37,010 nt of DNA. Origin: Poronia punctata (taxonomy: Eukaryota; Ascomycota; Sordariomycetes; Xylariales; Xylariaceae). The stretch is from contig MU401525.1 in NCBI GenBank assembly GCA_022579005.1, positions 133,506 to 170,515 of the forward strand. Direction: 5' to 3'. Shown here in pieces: positions 1 through 11,900 of the stretch. Made by a program: the position numbers and the translations under genes. The first letter of the stretch is position 1. Each line of letters begins with the position of its first letter. A model generated the notes under the pieces. It did not search any database, was not told where the DNA came from, and saw nothing but the letters and a program-made list of their open reading frames with translations.

Positions 1-67
1 TTCCGCCGCGTGATCCGCTCAACGTTTGCTTTGGCGGTACCGCCTTCTGTGTATGTAAAAAAAAACA

Positions 68-93
68 CCCCCCCCCCCCCCCCCCCCCCCCCC
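68..93. repeat. C26 homopolymer
   Basis: Uninterrupted run of 26 C on the plus strand. Its exact length in the assembly may be unreliable. Confidence 0.9.
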
Positions 94-312
94 TTCTCCT
101 CCTCTAAAACCTAAAGCCCTTGGCAAGGCAAGAAAGGTGCCGTAGGGTCTGGCCAGAGTCAAACGCTGGCGCCACTTGATCCTAGCCGACTCCGCCATCG
201 CATGATCACAAACGACCGCATGGGGATAGTTTGAAGCCGCTAGGTTTGCCATTGTCTATAGATTTGTTTGGTGAAGCGAAAGGGCTTGTTCTAGTTTCGA
301 CTTTGGGAGATG

Positions 313-332
313 GTGTGTGTGTGTGTGTGTGT
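313..332. repeat. (GT)10 microsatellite
   Basis: Ten perfect GT units. Confidence 0.95.
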
Positions 333-1042
333 AGTATTTTTGTATGATACCTAACCTACTTTAATGTACCTGTACCTACCTACTAGTCTACTACTTGCTA
401 TTGTAGTTATAATACAACTTTTGCGATAACATGTTGAAAGAGGAATAGAGTATTGCCTACCGATGCTCTTACCCAAGGTTAAAACAACAACGCATGCATC
501 TACGAGTATGCACTGCCTTGGCCTACGGTCACGATATCGCAGGGGTAAACCTAGTTTTAAGATGGGGTGTGATATCATTCATATACGAGAACGATATGTA
601 GGTAGTAATACTCGATACAACCTTATTCAAGCTTTAAAAAAAAGTAACCCACCCAGATGAAACCTTATGAGTACTAGGATAACTTTAAAGGTTGTCTACC
701 TAATCACATCACATGAGGAAACCCTGCCATCCCTTCTCCAATATGTCGATCGAGGGAACACGCATTCTACAATCAACCTAACCTAGTTCTGTCCTTGTGA
801 TGGAATCCCAATAGGCTATTACCTATACACACGTATGTATATGTGTGTGTGCGTACTCGTATATGGTAGGTATCCATGCTTTCTCCTCCCCTCACCTGCC
901 TACCTAGCACTTCTAGGTTATCCATTTCCCTTTTGCCCGGAAAGAGAGCCAATCATGCCCAATACCAAGACAAAAGGCACTGACGCCAAGGAACACCACA
1001 AGCCTGGCCAAGCTTATGCCTCTCCCCTTTCTCTACTCGTAC

Positions 1043-1059
1043 TTTTTTTTTTTTTTTTT
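1043..1059. repeat. T17 homopolymer
   Basis: Run of 17 T immediately after a TACTCGTA octamer (1034-1041). Confidence 0.9.
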
Positions 1060-3455
1060 GCTATCTACCTTACCTACTGCCACGGAAACCGAGGTAAGGC
1101 GGGGAAGGAGGAGAAGAGAGCTTCAGCTTGCTGCAAGCTTTTTTTGCCCGTCTGCCTACCTACCTGACTGACGTTGAACCCTTGGGGTTACACCAAGGTC
1201 CTACGCGTATCTTACCTAATCTACTTCGTATACGGTAGGGACGTAGGTATTAAAAAACGATGTCGCAACGGCAAAAAAAAGAGCGAAGCTAGCCAGCTAT
1301 TCCTATTTTGAGATTGAACCCAGAGCGCCGGGAAGGGGCTAGCCCGGGCTAGTCAAGCCACCTTTCTGTTTTTCCTTTCCCTTCCTTTCCTTTTCACTTT
1401 GTCACAATACATGTACGTGTACATACCCCACTAGATTAAGTACTAGGTAGGTACGTATGTACCTATATCCTGGGCATTTTCGTCAACAGAGAAAAACGAG
1501 CCAAGTTCATAGCAAGTCTAGGCAACGGCCGGCCGGGCTCGATCGCACCATCAACGACTCTCTACACGTATTTCCCTAGTTTCTAGTCTAGAACCGAACC
1601 GCGCGGCGCACACGCCCTTTTTTTTTTACAACAAACACGAAGCTCATTTGCCGGCCGAGGCAAAAAGCGACAGGGCCGCCACGTTTTTCTTTCCATCGAA
1701 ATTAAGTCTAAATAATAGGTAATTAATGAATTAATTAAATAGACTACTGGCCCCACCATTACAACCAAGCAAGCAACGGCGGCGGCGCTCTCTCCGATAG
1801 AGAGATCTCAGACGATAATTTCAAAAACTCGAGCCAACTCTTGGCAAGAGAAAAGAAAAGAATAACAACCAAGACTTTCTTTCATTGTCCGGAGCCCAAT
1901 TGACGAGTAGGTACGTAAGTAGGTACCAAGGGAAACCAAGGCGGTCCCAGACTATGCAAGTGAACGAATCTGGTAAACAGCCCACAAGCCCACAGCCCAC
2001 GTGCCGTGGCGTCGGGGCTGGGCTCTGGACTTTTTTGTACCATGTACATATACCAAGCTACCGGCCAAGCCTTGGCTAAACAACCTTTTTACCAGTTTTG
2101 TGTTTTAGTTTTGTACGTGTAACCGGTAGGTATTAATACAAGGAGGGCAGGTAAGGTAAGGTAGGTGATTACCAAGGAAAAGGTTTTGCGATACATTGCC
2201 GGCATACGCTTTTACCTAACCACAGACAATTGAACGGAGTAGGTAATTAGCCTTTTCCATCTTCAATGCCACACCTATTCCCCCCCCCCTCTTTTTTTGG
2301 AGAGGGGGATTACACAACGGCTTGAGATTGATTAAACGGAATTATGCGCGCCACTTACTAATCCCAACCCGCAAGGCTCACTCAATCCGTGGCGTTTTAT
2401 GTCGTGCTTAGCTTACGAGTAGGTACGCGCTTGATGATACACAGACAGGTGACGGACATGCAGTGAAAGCAAGCCACTTAATCTACCGAGAATCTAAAGA
2501 GACGCGATAATTGAGACGAAGTGAAATGAGATGGATGCCGATATCCGCCAAACCTATACAGACAGATAGAGAGAGAGAGAGAGACAGAGAGAGATTCAGC
2601 CAGACACTTCTATTTTCTTGTCCTTTCTTGTCTTGTTATCCTTTACCTACCTCTACCTACACTGTATAGGGCACAGCTTATTTCTTGGTTATCTTTCCGG
2701 ACTCCGAGGGTATCTTGACACGCGTCTTCATTCATACATACAATCTGAAGCTAGATGGCCAAATCCATCGAGTGCTGCTGACGTGGCAAGGGTAGCTAAG
2801 GTAGTTATGACAATGCTTGTATATAGCGTTATGTTTTGAGATACCTATACTTGTATGTAGAACTATAGGCGCAGATAATACACGGAAAACGCCTGACCAG
2901 GTACCTACTCGTAGTCGTAGGTAGGTAGGCCATCCCATTTCCGCAATCTCCACGCACTTAAAAATACCACGTTTTTTTCTCCCCGTCCTTTTTCCCTGCC
3001 TTTTCTTACCACCACCAGCCCTGCCCAAAGGGCGTCACGTCGGTCTAGAACTAGGACTCTGCTCCGAAAAGGACCTTTGTAATGTATTTGCTTGCCACCT
3101 ATGTATGTACTTTGGCAATGTTTAAAAGCAAGCCGGGGCGAGGAAAAGTAAGCTTTTAGGCCATACACGTAATACCTAACCTTAACCTAGTATCACACCC
3201 TCATCGCAGCAAGATACTGTTATCAGTATGGCTGGTAGGTTTTAGGCTAGATCTTTCATGTGGGTGGGTAGGTAGGTAGGTATCAACTAACTTTATTTCA
3301 TCTTACCTACTTCCTCCTCCTCCTCGGTTATCCACCCCTGTCACAACCAACTTTATATACACGTATGTAGATAGTTTTAGTTCGGTTCAGTCAGACTTGC
3401 CAAGCCGTCAGCAGCGAGAACTTTTGTCCTCTCCCCGGCCTTGGCTTTCAACAGA

Positions 3456-3475
3456 GGTTAGGTTAGGTTAGGTTA
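3456..3475. repeat. (GGTTA)4 telomere-like pentamer
   Basis: Four perfect GGTTA units; a permutation of TTAGG, not the TTAGGG usual at fungal telomeres. Confidence 0.9.
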
Positions 3476-3759
3476 GATACCTACATCCTCTAGGTTACCA
3501 GATCGGGTAGGAAAATACGCCGTATTTCCTTCTTTGCTGTTTATTAGTTGCGGTTGATGCTACTACTCGTAAGCGGATCTGTTAGGCCTTTGCCTACAAG
3601 TAAGGTAAGGTAACACGAAACGTGTTGCTATTAAAGCGAATAATAAAGTCTGATTATGTGAGAAATGTCCATTGCATATTTGAAGAGAGGAATGTAGGTA
3701 TCTCAAATAAAGTTTAGCAATCAACCTATTGTGTGTAGGCAGGTACTTGTATATTGCCC

Positions 3760-3782
3760 AAAAAAAAAAAAAAAAAAAAAAA
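3760..3782. repeat. A23 homopolymer
   Basis: Run of 23 A on the plus strand. Confidence 0.9.
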
Positions 3783-4983
3783 GTAGAGGGCGGATCGGCT
3801 AGAGTCACCAAGCGCAAAGTCATCCCAAACTACGCGATGCGCGAATAGAACAAACGCCATCGCTTAACAACCATTTATTATCTATCTACCTAGTGTACAC
3901 CTTGTAAAACACACAGACCATCTACCTGCATAAGACGATGCCCGACCGTCCTTGTAAACAACATCAAGATAGGTAGATAGGTAATCGGAAATCGGGAAAG
4001 AAAGGAAAAAAAGGCGGCCTTAATACCAAGAAGATAAATTCGGTAATAACCATCAAACCCAGCCCAGCCATTCCCGAGGGATAATTATACACTCTAACCT
4101 AGGTATCTCGTCTACCTATTGTTAGAAAAGAACAAGAAACCCGAAAGTTCCTTGGCTTCCAACAACAAAAAAAAAGCTTAGTAGTATCAGCCAAGCCCGC
4201 CTAGCAGTGTTTTAAGCTTACCTTGATTAAAAGTCTCGAGTCTCGGAGGCCGGTGCAGGGGATAAGAACGGAGGACGTTAGAGAAAACAAGGGGCGGTAA
4301 AGAATGTTGTTCTCGGTAACACATGGTTTTTTTTGATAAAGCTATTGATAAATAATATAAATGAATGAGAGTAAATATGAATTAATTGGTTTTTAAATCG
4401 TGGACGTCACGGCGTAGAGGTAGGTATGAATATTCATTTGTCTTCAACGTCACTGGTAGGGATCAGTGTCTATATGCGTATTATACGAGTACAGTATTTG
4501 TAGACAGGCATCAAACAAAAAAGACGAACGCGTCCCCTAGAAACTTCAAGATTGCTTTTGCACGTGCTATGTATTCGTAGACAGTTACCTAGTAAAACAT
4601 TCTCTACTCCTAGATACCTAGATACGAGATGTCCGATAGTGTACACGTAAAAGCCATGGATAGGTGAGGTAAGGTTAGTTACTCAATCAATTAATCAACC
4701 ACCATACTGTCTACCTTACCCATCTACGCGTAGACCGACCGATCCCGGACCGACCAATCAGTCAGTGTTTCGTCAAAACAAGAGCACAGACAAACAACGG
4801 ACAAGAAGGATGACCTTGAGAAAAAAAAAAGTTCCTTGCCTATGTTCCCGTCACTGTCACCGTCACATCTTGCTTTGCCTGCCGGGAGGTAAGGTACTCG
4901 TATGTTCGGAGGATGAGCCTGCGCCATTAAACCCATACCGTATATAAGACTTGCGAAAGGATGAGTAAGGATTTTCACATGTG

Positions 4984-5005
4984 AAAAAAAAAAAAAAAAA
5001 AAAAA
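4984..5005. repeat. A22 homopolymer
   Basis: Run of 22 A on the plus strand. Confidence 0.9.
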
Positions 5006-6765
5006 TGAAAAGAAAAAGCTCTCCCCTGCCACCGCTGCTGCTAAAATCGTGCATTACGCCGTCGTTAGGGGGGAATCGGGTTTTCTCCTTTCTTTTACCT
5101 AAACCTAAACCATGTAACAGTTTGATCTAAACCAATAATGGAATATGATTATTTAAGCGAGGTCGGTCCCGTCCTTCTCTAAAGTAAGGAAGCGCGGTAT
5201 AAACCAAATGACCGGACTGGTCGCTTATCGTTGCGGCTGCCAAAATTGGTAGTAGGTAGGTTAGTAACAGATAGTACCGTTTGTTGGTGGTGGTGGTGGT
5301 AATAATAGTAGTGTAACAGTTTCGGCAAAGAAACAACAAACCAGCATTCTACTTAATTAATTCTAATCTAGGTTAGGCGACATTTTGCAACAAGATATAC
5401 CTACATGTACCTACCTACATCACATTGTATAATCTCTACAAGTAAAATAAAATGCCTTGCGCATCCCGGTTTTTTCTTTCTTTCTTTCTTTTTTTGAAAT
5501 CCCACAGCAGTAGCGCTAGTACATCTCCGTATAAAAAGGGGGATCGTAGCGTGCGGAGGCGTTGCGGAGGCGGGAAGCGGGTAAATCAATCATCACGATA
5601 GCTTCAAAACCCTACTAGTCTCGATTGAAAAGGAAAAAGGAATGCAGAATACCAACTTTTTTTTATTTATAATAAGGATTTGCGGCACAGCAGCAAAGCT
5701 AGCGGCGTCTATTTTGAAGCGGTGTGTAAGTACTCGTAAGGCAATCTTTTCCTTGTATTATATAATTAACAAGCGACATTGCCAAGAAAAGAACAAAACT
5801 CTTGTCAGATCCCATCTACGAGTATCTAAAAACGCAAAGCAACAAACGCAAATGGTATCCGTATAATAAGCCGAGCCGATTGAAATCTGCCTATACCGGA
5901 GGCTGGTTTTTTTTTTTTTTTTACCTGCCATCCTTCCTAAGTAAAGATTCCTTGAAAAATCCATCTAAATCAAAAGAACTGTATACCTATAAGATCGAGA
6001 TGGAGTGTAATAAGTCTAGGGACGCGAGGAGAGAGGATGTATCTACATACATAGTAGGTTAACTTTTAGGTTAGTCTCCCTGATCGCTTACCTACACGTA
6101 CCTACCTCCTCAAACCCCCCTAGCAAATATCTTCCATCACGAACTACCTTACCTTACCTACTCGTAAACAACAAAAGAACCCAACCCAACTCAACTAATC
6201 AACCAACCAGAAACCAGTTTACCTTTACCCGTTCTTCTCGCTTCCCTCCTCCTCCTTTTCGCATCTAATCTGATCAAACTACTCGTACATACCTACATAC
6301 TTTTAACATATCCACCACCTCCTACCTACAGTGGAGAAAGAACCCCCTGCCTGCCCTGCCCCCCGAAAACCCAAAATCAAGAAATCAAAAGCGCGCTACT
6401 TACTAAGGAAAAAGACACCAAAAAAGCCATTTTTAGTACATACCTACCACGAGCACTACCTACATAAGTATCTATCTAATCTACCTAGATAAGGTTAAGT
6501 AAGTATATATAACGTCAGGAATCCATCCATCCATCCACCTAACCACCTACTGACTGGATGGGCTACATACCTAGGTTAGACAGGCAGGATTCAATTCGTG
6601 CAAAACAAGAGGATGAGGAGGAGAAGAAGAAGAAGAAGAAGAAGGATTGTACGTACATGCGTTGGACCCTGCATTCTAGTCTAGCAAGGGGGGTCGTGCA
6701 GCTAGCTACGTACATACATAGGTTTAGATATTATATGGATACGCGCGGGACTACGTAGGTCTGTC

Positions 6766-6786
6766 TAGGTTTAGGTTTAGGTTTAG
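6766..6786. repeat. (TAGGTT)3 telomere-like hexamer
   Basis: Three TAGGTT units plus TAG, at the boundary between repeat-rich spacer and the WOPR 3' flank. Confidence 0.85.
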
Positions 6787-6790
6787 AGCC

Positions 6791-7263
6791 AATATCGAAC
6801 TAAAAAAGACTTACAAGCACATCGAGCCCGATTCGATTGACCGCTCCAAAAACGCTGCAGGAATCTAAAAGCAATCGTAAAAAGGAGTCTAGAGTCACCA
6901 TGGAAGCCTTGGAAAAATTAGAGAATATAATTATTATTGGGGGGTTTTTCTTCATATGAGGCATGCTCACCAACATTTCTGTTTGAAAGCTAAATTTCAA
7001 AAAAGCAGAAACCATGGAAGACAGTGCAAATTGTATACATGACAGCGTTGAAAAAGCAGAACCCTTTGATCGTAGCAAAAAAATATATATGCTCGATAAA
7101 CCTTGAACACCACCTGTAACAGCGGTATCCGCCCATGCATTTCCGCCAATGTCCCACCATAGCCCAGTTGACCAATTCGTAAACCGTACCAGACCTTTTT
7201 CATAACGCCTGGACCATCCATGTTAAAAAAGACAAGAGACAAAAAGTTCGAAATAGAGACGAG
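6791..7263 (-). other. Probable 3' flank/3' UTR of the WOPR gene
   Basis: This AT-richer stretch immediately downstream of the WOPR stop lacks the TACCTA and TACTCGTA strings that are dense further left. It contains short repeated strings (ACCATGGAAG near 6899 and 7012; AAAAGCAGAA near 7001 and 7052). Short open frames here have no recognisable similarity. Calling it a UTR is inference from position. Confidence 0.35.
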
Positions 7264-8472
7264 TTAGGTGCAGAATTTGCGATTGAGTGAGCGGATAACT
7301 TGAGCATCGTGGTGCATATGGGACGACGATGCCGATGTCGATGCCGACATGCTCCCTGGCGAGCGGTTGCCGCTCGATTGCAGATACCCGTGCTCCAAGT
7401 TCGAGGCGGGATGTAGAATATTAGAGAGGCTCATGTTGTCATGATTAGAGCTTGGCGACCTGGCTGGAGTGGCGCTGGGACTCCTAGGCGCCCCGTACGA
7501 AGCCTGGTTCGCAGACAGGTACTGTGAGCCTTCTGGGTTATGCGCGTTGGACGCGCCGTGCGGGTCCAACATGACGGCTCTGGCTGCAGCTTGTAGTAAT
7601 CGTTGCGAGCTAGGTAATGTAGCCATCTGTCGGTTATCGATCGGACTTGGAGGCGTTATAGGCGGTGTCGATGCTTGTCTGTATGACGCGAGAGGATAAC
7701 CGTGCGTGGTAACTGCAAGACGTGCTGCGTCATGCCGAGCCTGGGCATCCCACTCGGCCTCGCTGGCAGGCTGGTAATATCCTCGCTCAGGCGAGGGGGG
7801 ATATCCCCAACGCTGGGAGGGGTGCTGCCACTGTTGGAATTCCGGGAAGTCGGCCGGTTCCGGTGATACATAGGCGGGATAAGGCGGCATCGGTGCTCTT
7901 GTCATGGGTGGATTGGTGGCCGCTTGTTGAACATTTGAATCTGGATATACGCCGGGGATCGGTTGTATGTGTCGGAGCTGCGGATCGGCCGTTGGTTGGG
8001 TAAGCTCTGGTTCGCCGGGCACGACACTATAATACGATATCAAATGCAGGTGCTGCTGGTCGTGCGTAGTGATGCTGAAGGACTGCTTCACCAGTCCATC
8101 CCTCTTGTACCGATAACCTTCGAGTTCGCTGTGATTATCGTCCATGCCGTGGAGGCTTTCAGGGGAGCTAGATCTGTTCCCGTTTCGAGTCCGACGAGAA
8201 GAAGATCCAAAACCCGTCGCCCGTTTCCCCTCCATTTCACGATATGTGAGGAAGCTCCCCGAGACACGGCTGGCGCTCCAGGATTTGCCGTCAGTCCACC
8301 GTCGCATGCCGGCCTCTCGTTCGCACCAAACGAATACGGAGCCGGACCTGATTGCCTGTCGCTCCTTTTCCGAGAGTCGCCGCTGCACGCGAGGCAAGAG
8401 CCCCCTTCTGCATGCTTCGAATAGTTTGATGGCATCAGCCGGTGTGCGCACTATACCGTAGTACGTCTCCAT
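7264..8472 (-). CDS. SGE1: WOPR-domain (Gti1/Pac2 family) transcription factor, Wor1/Ryp1/Sge1 type
   Basis: Sequence-specific DNA-binding regulator acting in the nucleus; members control morphological switching, conidiation, secondary metabolism and expression of secreted effectors. The 402-codon frame is uninterrupted. Residues 2-84 form the first WOPR half, with LFEACRRGLLPRVQRRLSEK, then SGSVFVW, then RRWTDGKSWSASRVSGSF (RRWT at 57-60 corresponds to the conserved kinase-site segment). A Ser/Arg-rich linker follows (about 85-118). The second half is at 119-149 (GYRYKRDGLVKQSFSIT, then HLHLISYYS). The tail (150-402) is rich in Pro, Gln, Ser and Tyr and ends in QVIRSLNRKF, resembling Sge1-type C-termini, so the gene looks complete. 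I chose the ATG at 8472 because family proteins begin close to METY; the frame extends 14 codons further only from a TTG. The SGSVFVW and FLTYREMEGK wording fits the Wor1/Ryp1/Sge1 branch better than the Pac2 branch. Cys50 is unusual. It stands alone in about 29 kb of gene-free DNA. Confidence 0.95.
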   Translation of the reverse strand: METYYGIVRTPADAIKLFEACRRGLLPRVQRRLSEKERQAIRSGSVFVWCEREAGMRRWTDGKSWSASRVSGSFLTYREMEGKRATGFGSSSRRTRNGNRSSSPESLHGMDDNHSELEGYRYKRDGLVKQSFSITTHDQQHLHLISYYSVVPGEPELTQPTADPQLRHIQPIPGVYPDSNVQQAATNPPMTRAPMPPYPAYVSPEPADFPEFQQWQHPSQRWGYPPSPERGYYQPASEAEWDAQARHDAARLAVTTHGYPLASYRQASTPPITPPSPIDNRQMATLPSSQRLLQAAARAVMLDPHGASNAHNPEGSQYLSANQASYGAPRSPSATPARSPSSNHDNMSLSNILHPASNLEHGYLQSSGNRSPGSMSASTSASSSHMHHDAQVIRSLNRKFCT

Positions 8473-8900
8473 GGTCGGGTTCCGAGGAAGATGTCTCGGG
8501 ACAGGTTGGTTCAAGAGTAGAGTAGAGTAGAATTGGCGTGAAAACGATGATACTGCACACTCGCAGCACTGGTAATCCGTGACCCCTTCTCCTTCCTACC
8601 CCTGGATAAAATCCTAACGAGTGTAAAGCATGCAGCTTCCCAGACGAGGGCCGGTACACTTGATGCGACGATCTAGATGACTAGGCTTGAAGGCCAAATA
8701 ATCAAGGTTAGTTCGACTGATAAGACGTATTCCATAAGTTATTGCGATACGGAAGGAGCACTGTGGGATACGTGAGACTAGGTAGCTCGTGTAAGCTACC
8801 TACCTACACCACAAATCACAGTGCACAACCCGTAAGGTAGCTACAATAACCGTCTTGCGTACAGAAAGCAATAATAAAAAGAGAGTGGAGAGAAGAAGAA
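8473..8900 (-). promoter_or_regulatory. Probable 5' leader and proximal promoter of the WOPR gene
   Basis: Directly upstream of the WOPR ATG. On the minus strand it holds a TCTAC direct repeat close to the start (8519-8530), a 5-codon ATG frame (8631-8614, MLYTR then stop) and a 20-codon ATG frame (8735-8673). A CTAAC about 20 nt before a CCTAG (near 8690) could end a leader intron whose donor might be GTAGGT near 8810. The transcription start is unknown, so all of these remain possibilities. The area lacks the TACTCGTA motif found elsewhere in the spacer. Confidence 0.4.
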
Positions 8901-11900
8901 GGTTCGACCACATACCAACACGTAGCTTCTTTTATATGTAATACGCCAAACGTCAAGCAGGCAGCGCCGGGTCGATGACGAATATAGAGTTCTACACACC
9001 GGTGCTGGAAAACTTAAAAAGCTCGTTTATGCGCGTCCGAACCTTCCGGGCTTGTGAAATTCTTGGGGTTTGCCTGCAAAGGTTGAAGCTTTTTTTCTTT
9101 CCAGATGGTAGAAAGCAAATAAAGGTGTCAAGATTGTAGACCTCGCTGGGAGATATACCAGGTCAAGGTACGTAGGTAAGGGTAGGTAATGAATTAGAAA
9201 AACATAGGTCGGACTCTTCAAGGTTTGGTGGGTTAGTTGTAGTGGGCCGACAATGGGAGTCCGATGTACATGGTATTATTATACACATACGTCTGGGTAG
9301 CGCTTTGCACTACTTTAAACTTTGTACATTCCTGTCGAGTCAGGCAAAATGCTCGAATGCAGCTGTAGGGATCTAGGTGACAATAGACCCCTCCTCTCCT
9401 CCGTGAGAGCCAAGAATTTGGATTGGCGCCAAGGGCTTTGGTACTCGAGTACATATACTTGGGCCTGTACCCAGCTACACAAGGTACATACATGTAGGAA
9501 CCTACATGCATCGTCGTCCTTTAAACTCAATAAGCAAGTGGGGTCATTATGCCAAGAACATTGGCACGTCTAGGCTAGGTGCTCCTTACTACTGGTCAGA
9601 GTACTGGTGTTCTTTGTAGGGGTGAATACCTAAGGCTAGAGTGCTTGGAAGATCTCATACACCCCCTTTGAATTCCTGCATAGGGTGTGCTTATCCTGTA
9701 CGACGTAAAACTGTTAAGGGGGGTATGTCTATTTGCTGTGCCAAGTGACAAGCTAGATATAATCGGTACTGCACAATTATATTGGGCGTACAGGGTATAA
9801 AAGGTAGTGTGATATTTATTTATTAAGTGCAAGTGTTTAGCTATATACATACATTCACAGTGTTATTCTTATGTGTAGTGTATGTATCTAGGTGAGGTAG
9901 GTACCTCGGGCAGGCAAAACAAAACAGTCTACCTAGCAGACTGAATCTTTTTGGTGTTAACACCGGCCTCCCTCTCAATTATGCCAACATACATACGTAC
10001 ATAATCATGTGTCAAGGGTTTCCGAGACAAAACAGGCATACTTATAGGCTTTCAAATGCAAGCACTATACGTGTACCCAAGTATAGAGATTGAAGGTTTT
10101 ACTGTTGCATAGGAGGCTTTTAACAACTGTACTCGTAAGGCGTTGGTAAGCATGAAGAGGAGTTTGGAGAGGGAGCCCACCAGAAAATCTTGACCTGACA
10201 ACAAAGATGCAAATACGAGAAGACAAGCTTGGGGACATGGGACAAGGTTAAAATATAAACCAAATGGGATTCAAGTTGGAGTAGATGTAGCGCTGGGACA
10301 GTATGTCTTCTTTCTGCACCTTTTTTTCACTCTGATGAACCCTGTGATGGCGGGGACATTTACAGCAAACCACCCTGTCCTGCCTGTATCGGGGTGGTGC
10401 TCCATTTACGTGTATTTAACATCAAGACAGCGTTTAAGACAAGGCCACAGCTACCGCCATACCGGTCCGATTGATTTATGTGTAGTCCTTTACTTGTATA
10501 GAACCCGAAGCCAAAGCACCTACAATGGTTTGTTAATTAACTATATGTACGTACATATCTAGAGGCAGGCACGTGTAGGAATTCTTGTACCATAGTTGGA
10601 CGCCATGACTACTACCACGTCTTAGACTCTTAGGTCACCTACCATTCCACAATACTGCCTCACAATACAAACACAAACAAGAAAAAATCATAAGGCGGGT
10701 AGTATAACTGTATCGCACCTCTCATGTACTTACTTTACGTCAGCGGCTCTTCTTCTGGAGTGAGATCTATTGTACGTATAAGTTCCAGCGCGTCTTGAGG
10801 GGTGTGAGTATTCATAATTTCGTCTTACGCGTCTTCAGTCAGATAATAATAATAACCGACAGAAGCAATGATTTGGTGCCACGGAATAATGCCCCCCAGG
10901 TTACCTTATCTTACCTGCTGCATATCGAGGTAGCATTCTGTAAAGGTAGGTAGGGTGCCTAGCGCTCGCCTGGGGGGATGGGATATTTTCCTATTGTTTC
11001 ACGATCCAAATCGTTTAGTCACTTGCATGATTTTCCACGAGCTTGCCGAGCATGCGGCCGTAACATTCCATGATATATTGCTGCCGACGTCACGGGATTT
11101 ACTTTAATTCGCTTCTGGTGGCCTGTCTTTCCTCGTGGGCAGACCCCTTGTACTTCTCTGTAATAGTTACTCGACTGACACGATACGTGTACAGGAGGGA
11201 ACACATCTTGTTGCCGGCGAACAACAACACCACGCTCGCCGATTTGAATGGGGACTAAAGATTTTTTTTGCATGTGTGTAACGGGTTATGTGCAAACAGC
11301 GTTCGAAACCCTCGAACGGTTCCCGCCAGATCTTGAGACCATCACAACGTACAGCGCTTGGGATTGTGGCACGCTGTCATTCCCCCTTGGGCTTATTCTA
11401 CCTCTCAGATCCATCCTTCTGGGATGGTTCCTAACCGAAATGGCTCACTGGGGGTCCTCTTTTCGTCCCGGGATCACCTTTCATATCGTACAAGGGCACG
11501 AACCCCCCCCCCTGTCTCACATGACGGCAACACTTAAAACGTTGACGGCGATACCTTCTTTCGGGTATTACCATCTCGAGAGATCTCTCTTGTTACACTA
11601 CACCTTCTTTCTTGCATTCATCAACTTGACTAACTTGAAAGATTATGCATTTTAATTTTACAACAACGTTTGGGCTAACCAGATATTGATGACATACGTG
11701 TATATTTTCTTACACTGTATTCCGACGGATTGTATTCGCTGCCAGGTGGTACAAAGTGTGGATAAGCCGAATATTACACCCAATAGATCAACACGATAAC
11801 ACCAAGTACGGGTGGCGGAAGTCCGTTACGTCCTCGGTTCCTGGACCCTCGAAATTTGCTGATCTTGGGATAGGGTCAATCCGTATCTTCACAAGCCTAC

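Larger units (their letters stand above)
1..6790. other. Gene-free spacer, downstream side of the WOPR gene
   Basis: No frame longer than 110 codons and none with recognisable family wording. The stretch carries twelve TACTCGTA/TACGAGTA octamers, many TACCTA/TAGGTA runs (for example near 372, 2646, 2918, 3263, 5399 and 6092), long homopolymers and a few microsatellites. It ends with three tandem TAGGTT units (6766-6786). Confidence 0.6.

Noticed and set aside
19..252. 77-codon minus-strand frame with a poly-Gly tail at the window edge
   Set aside because: The tail comes from the C26 homopolymer and no similarity is recognised. Too little sequence lies to the left to judge a cut-off gene.
8435..8659. 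Minus-strand frame overlapping the WOPR start
   Set aside because: It starts at a non-ATG codon and overlaps the WOPR coding sequence in another frame, so it is a shadow.
11248..11655. 135-codon plus-strand open frame, the longest in the long spacer
   Set aside because: No recognisable family wording. With about 3500 stop-to-stop intervals in six frames of this window, chance alone can give frames of 130-170 codons.
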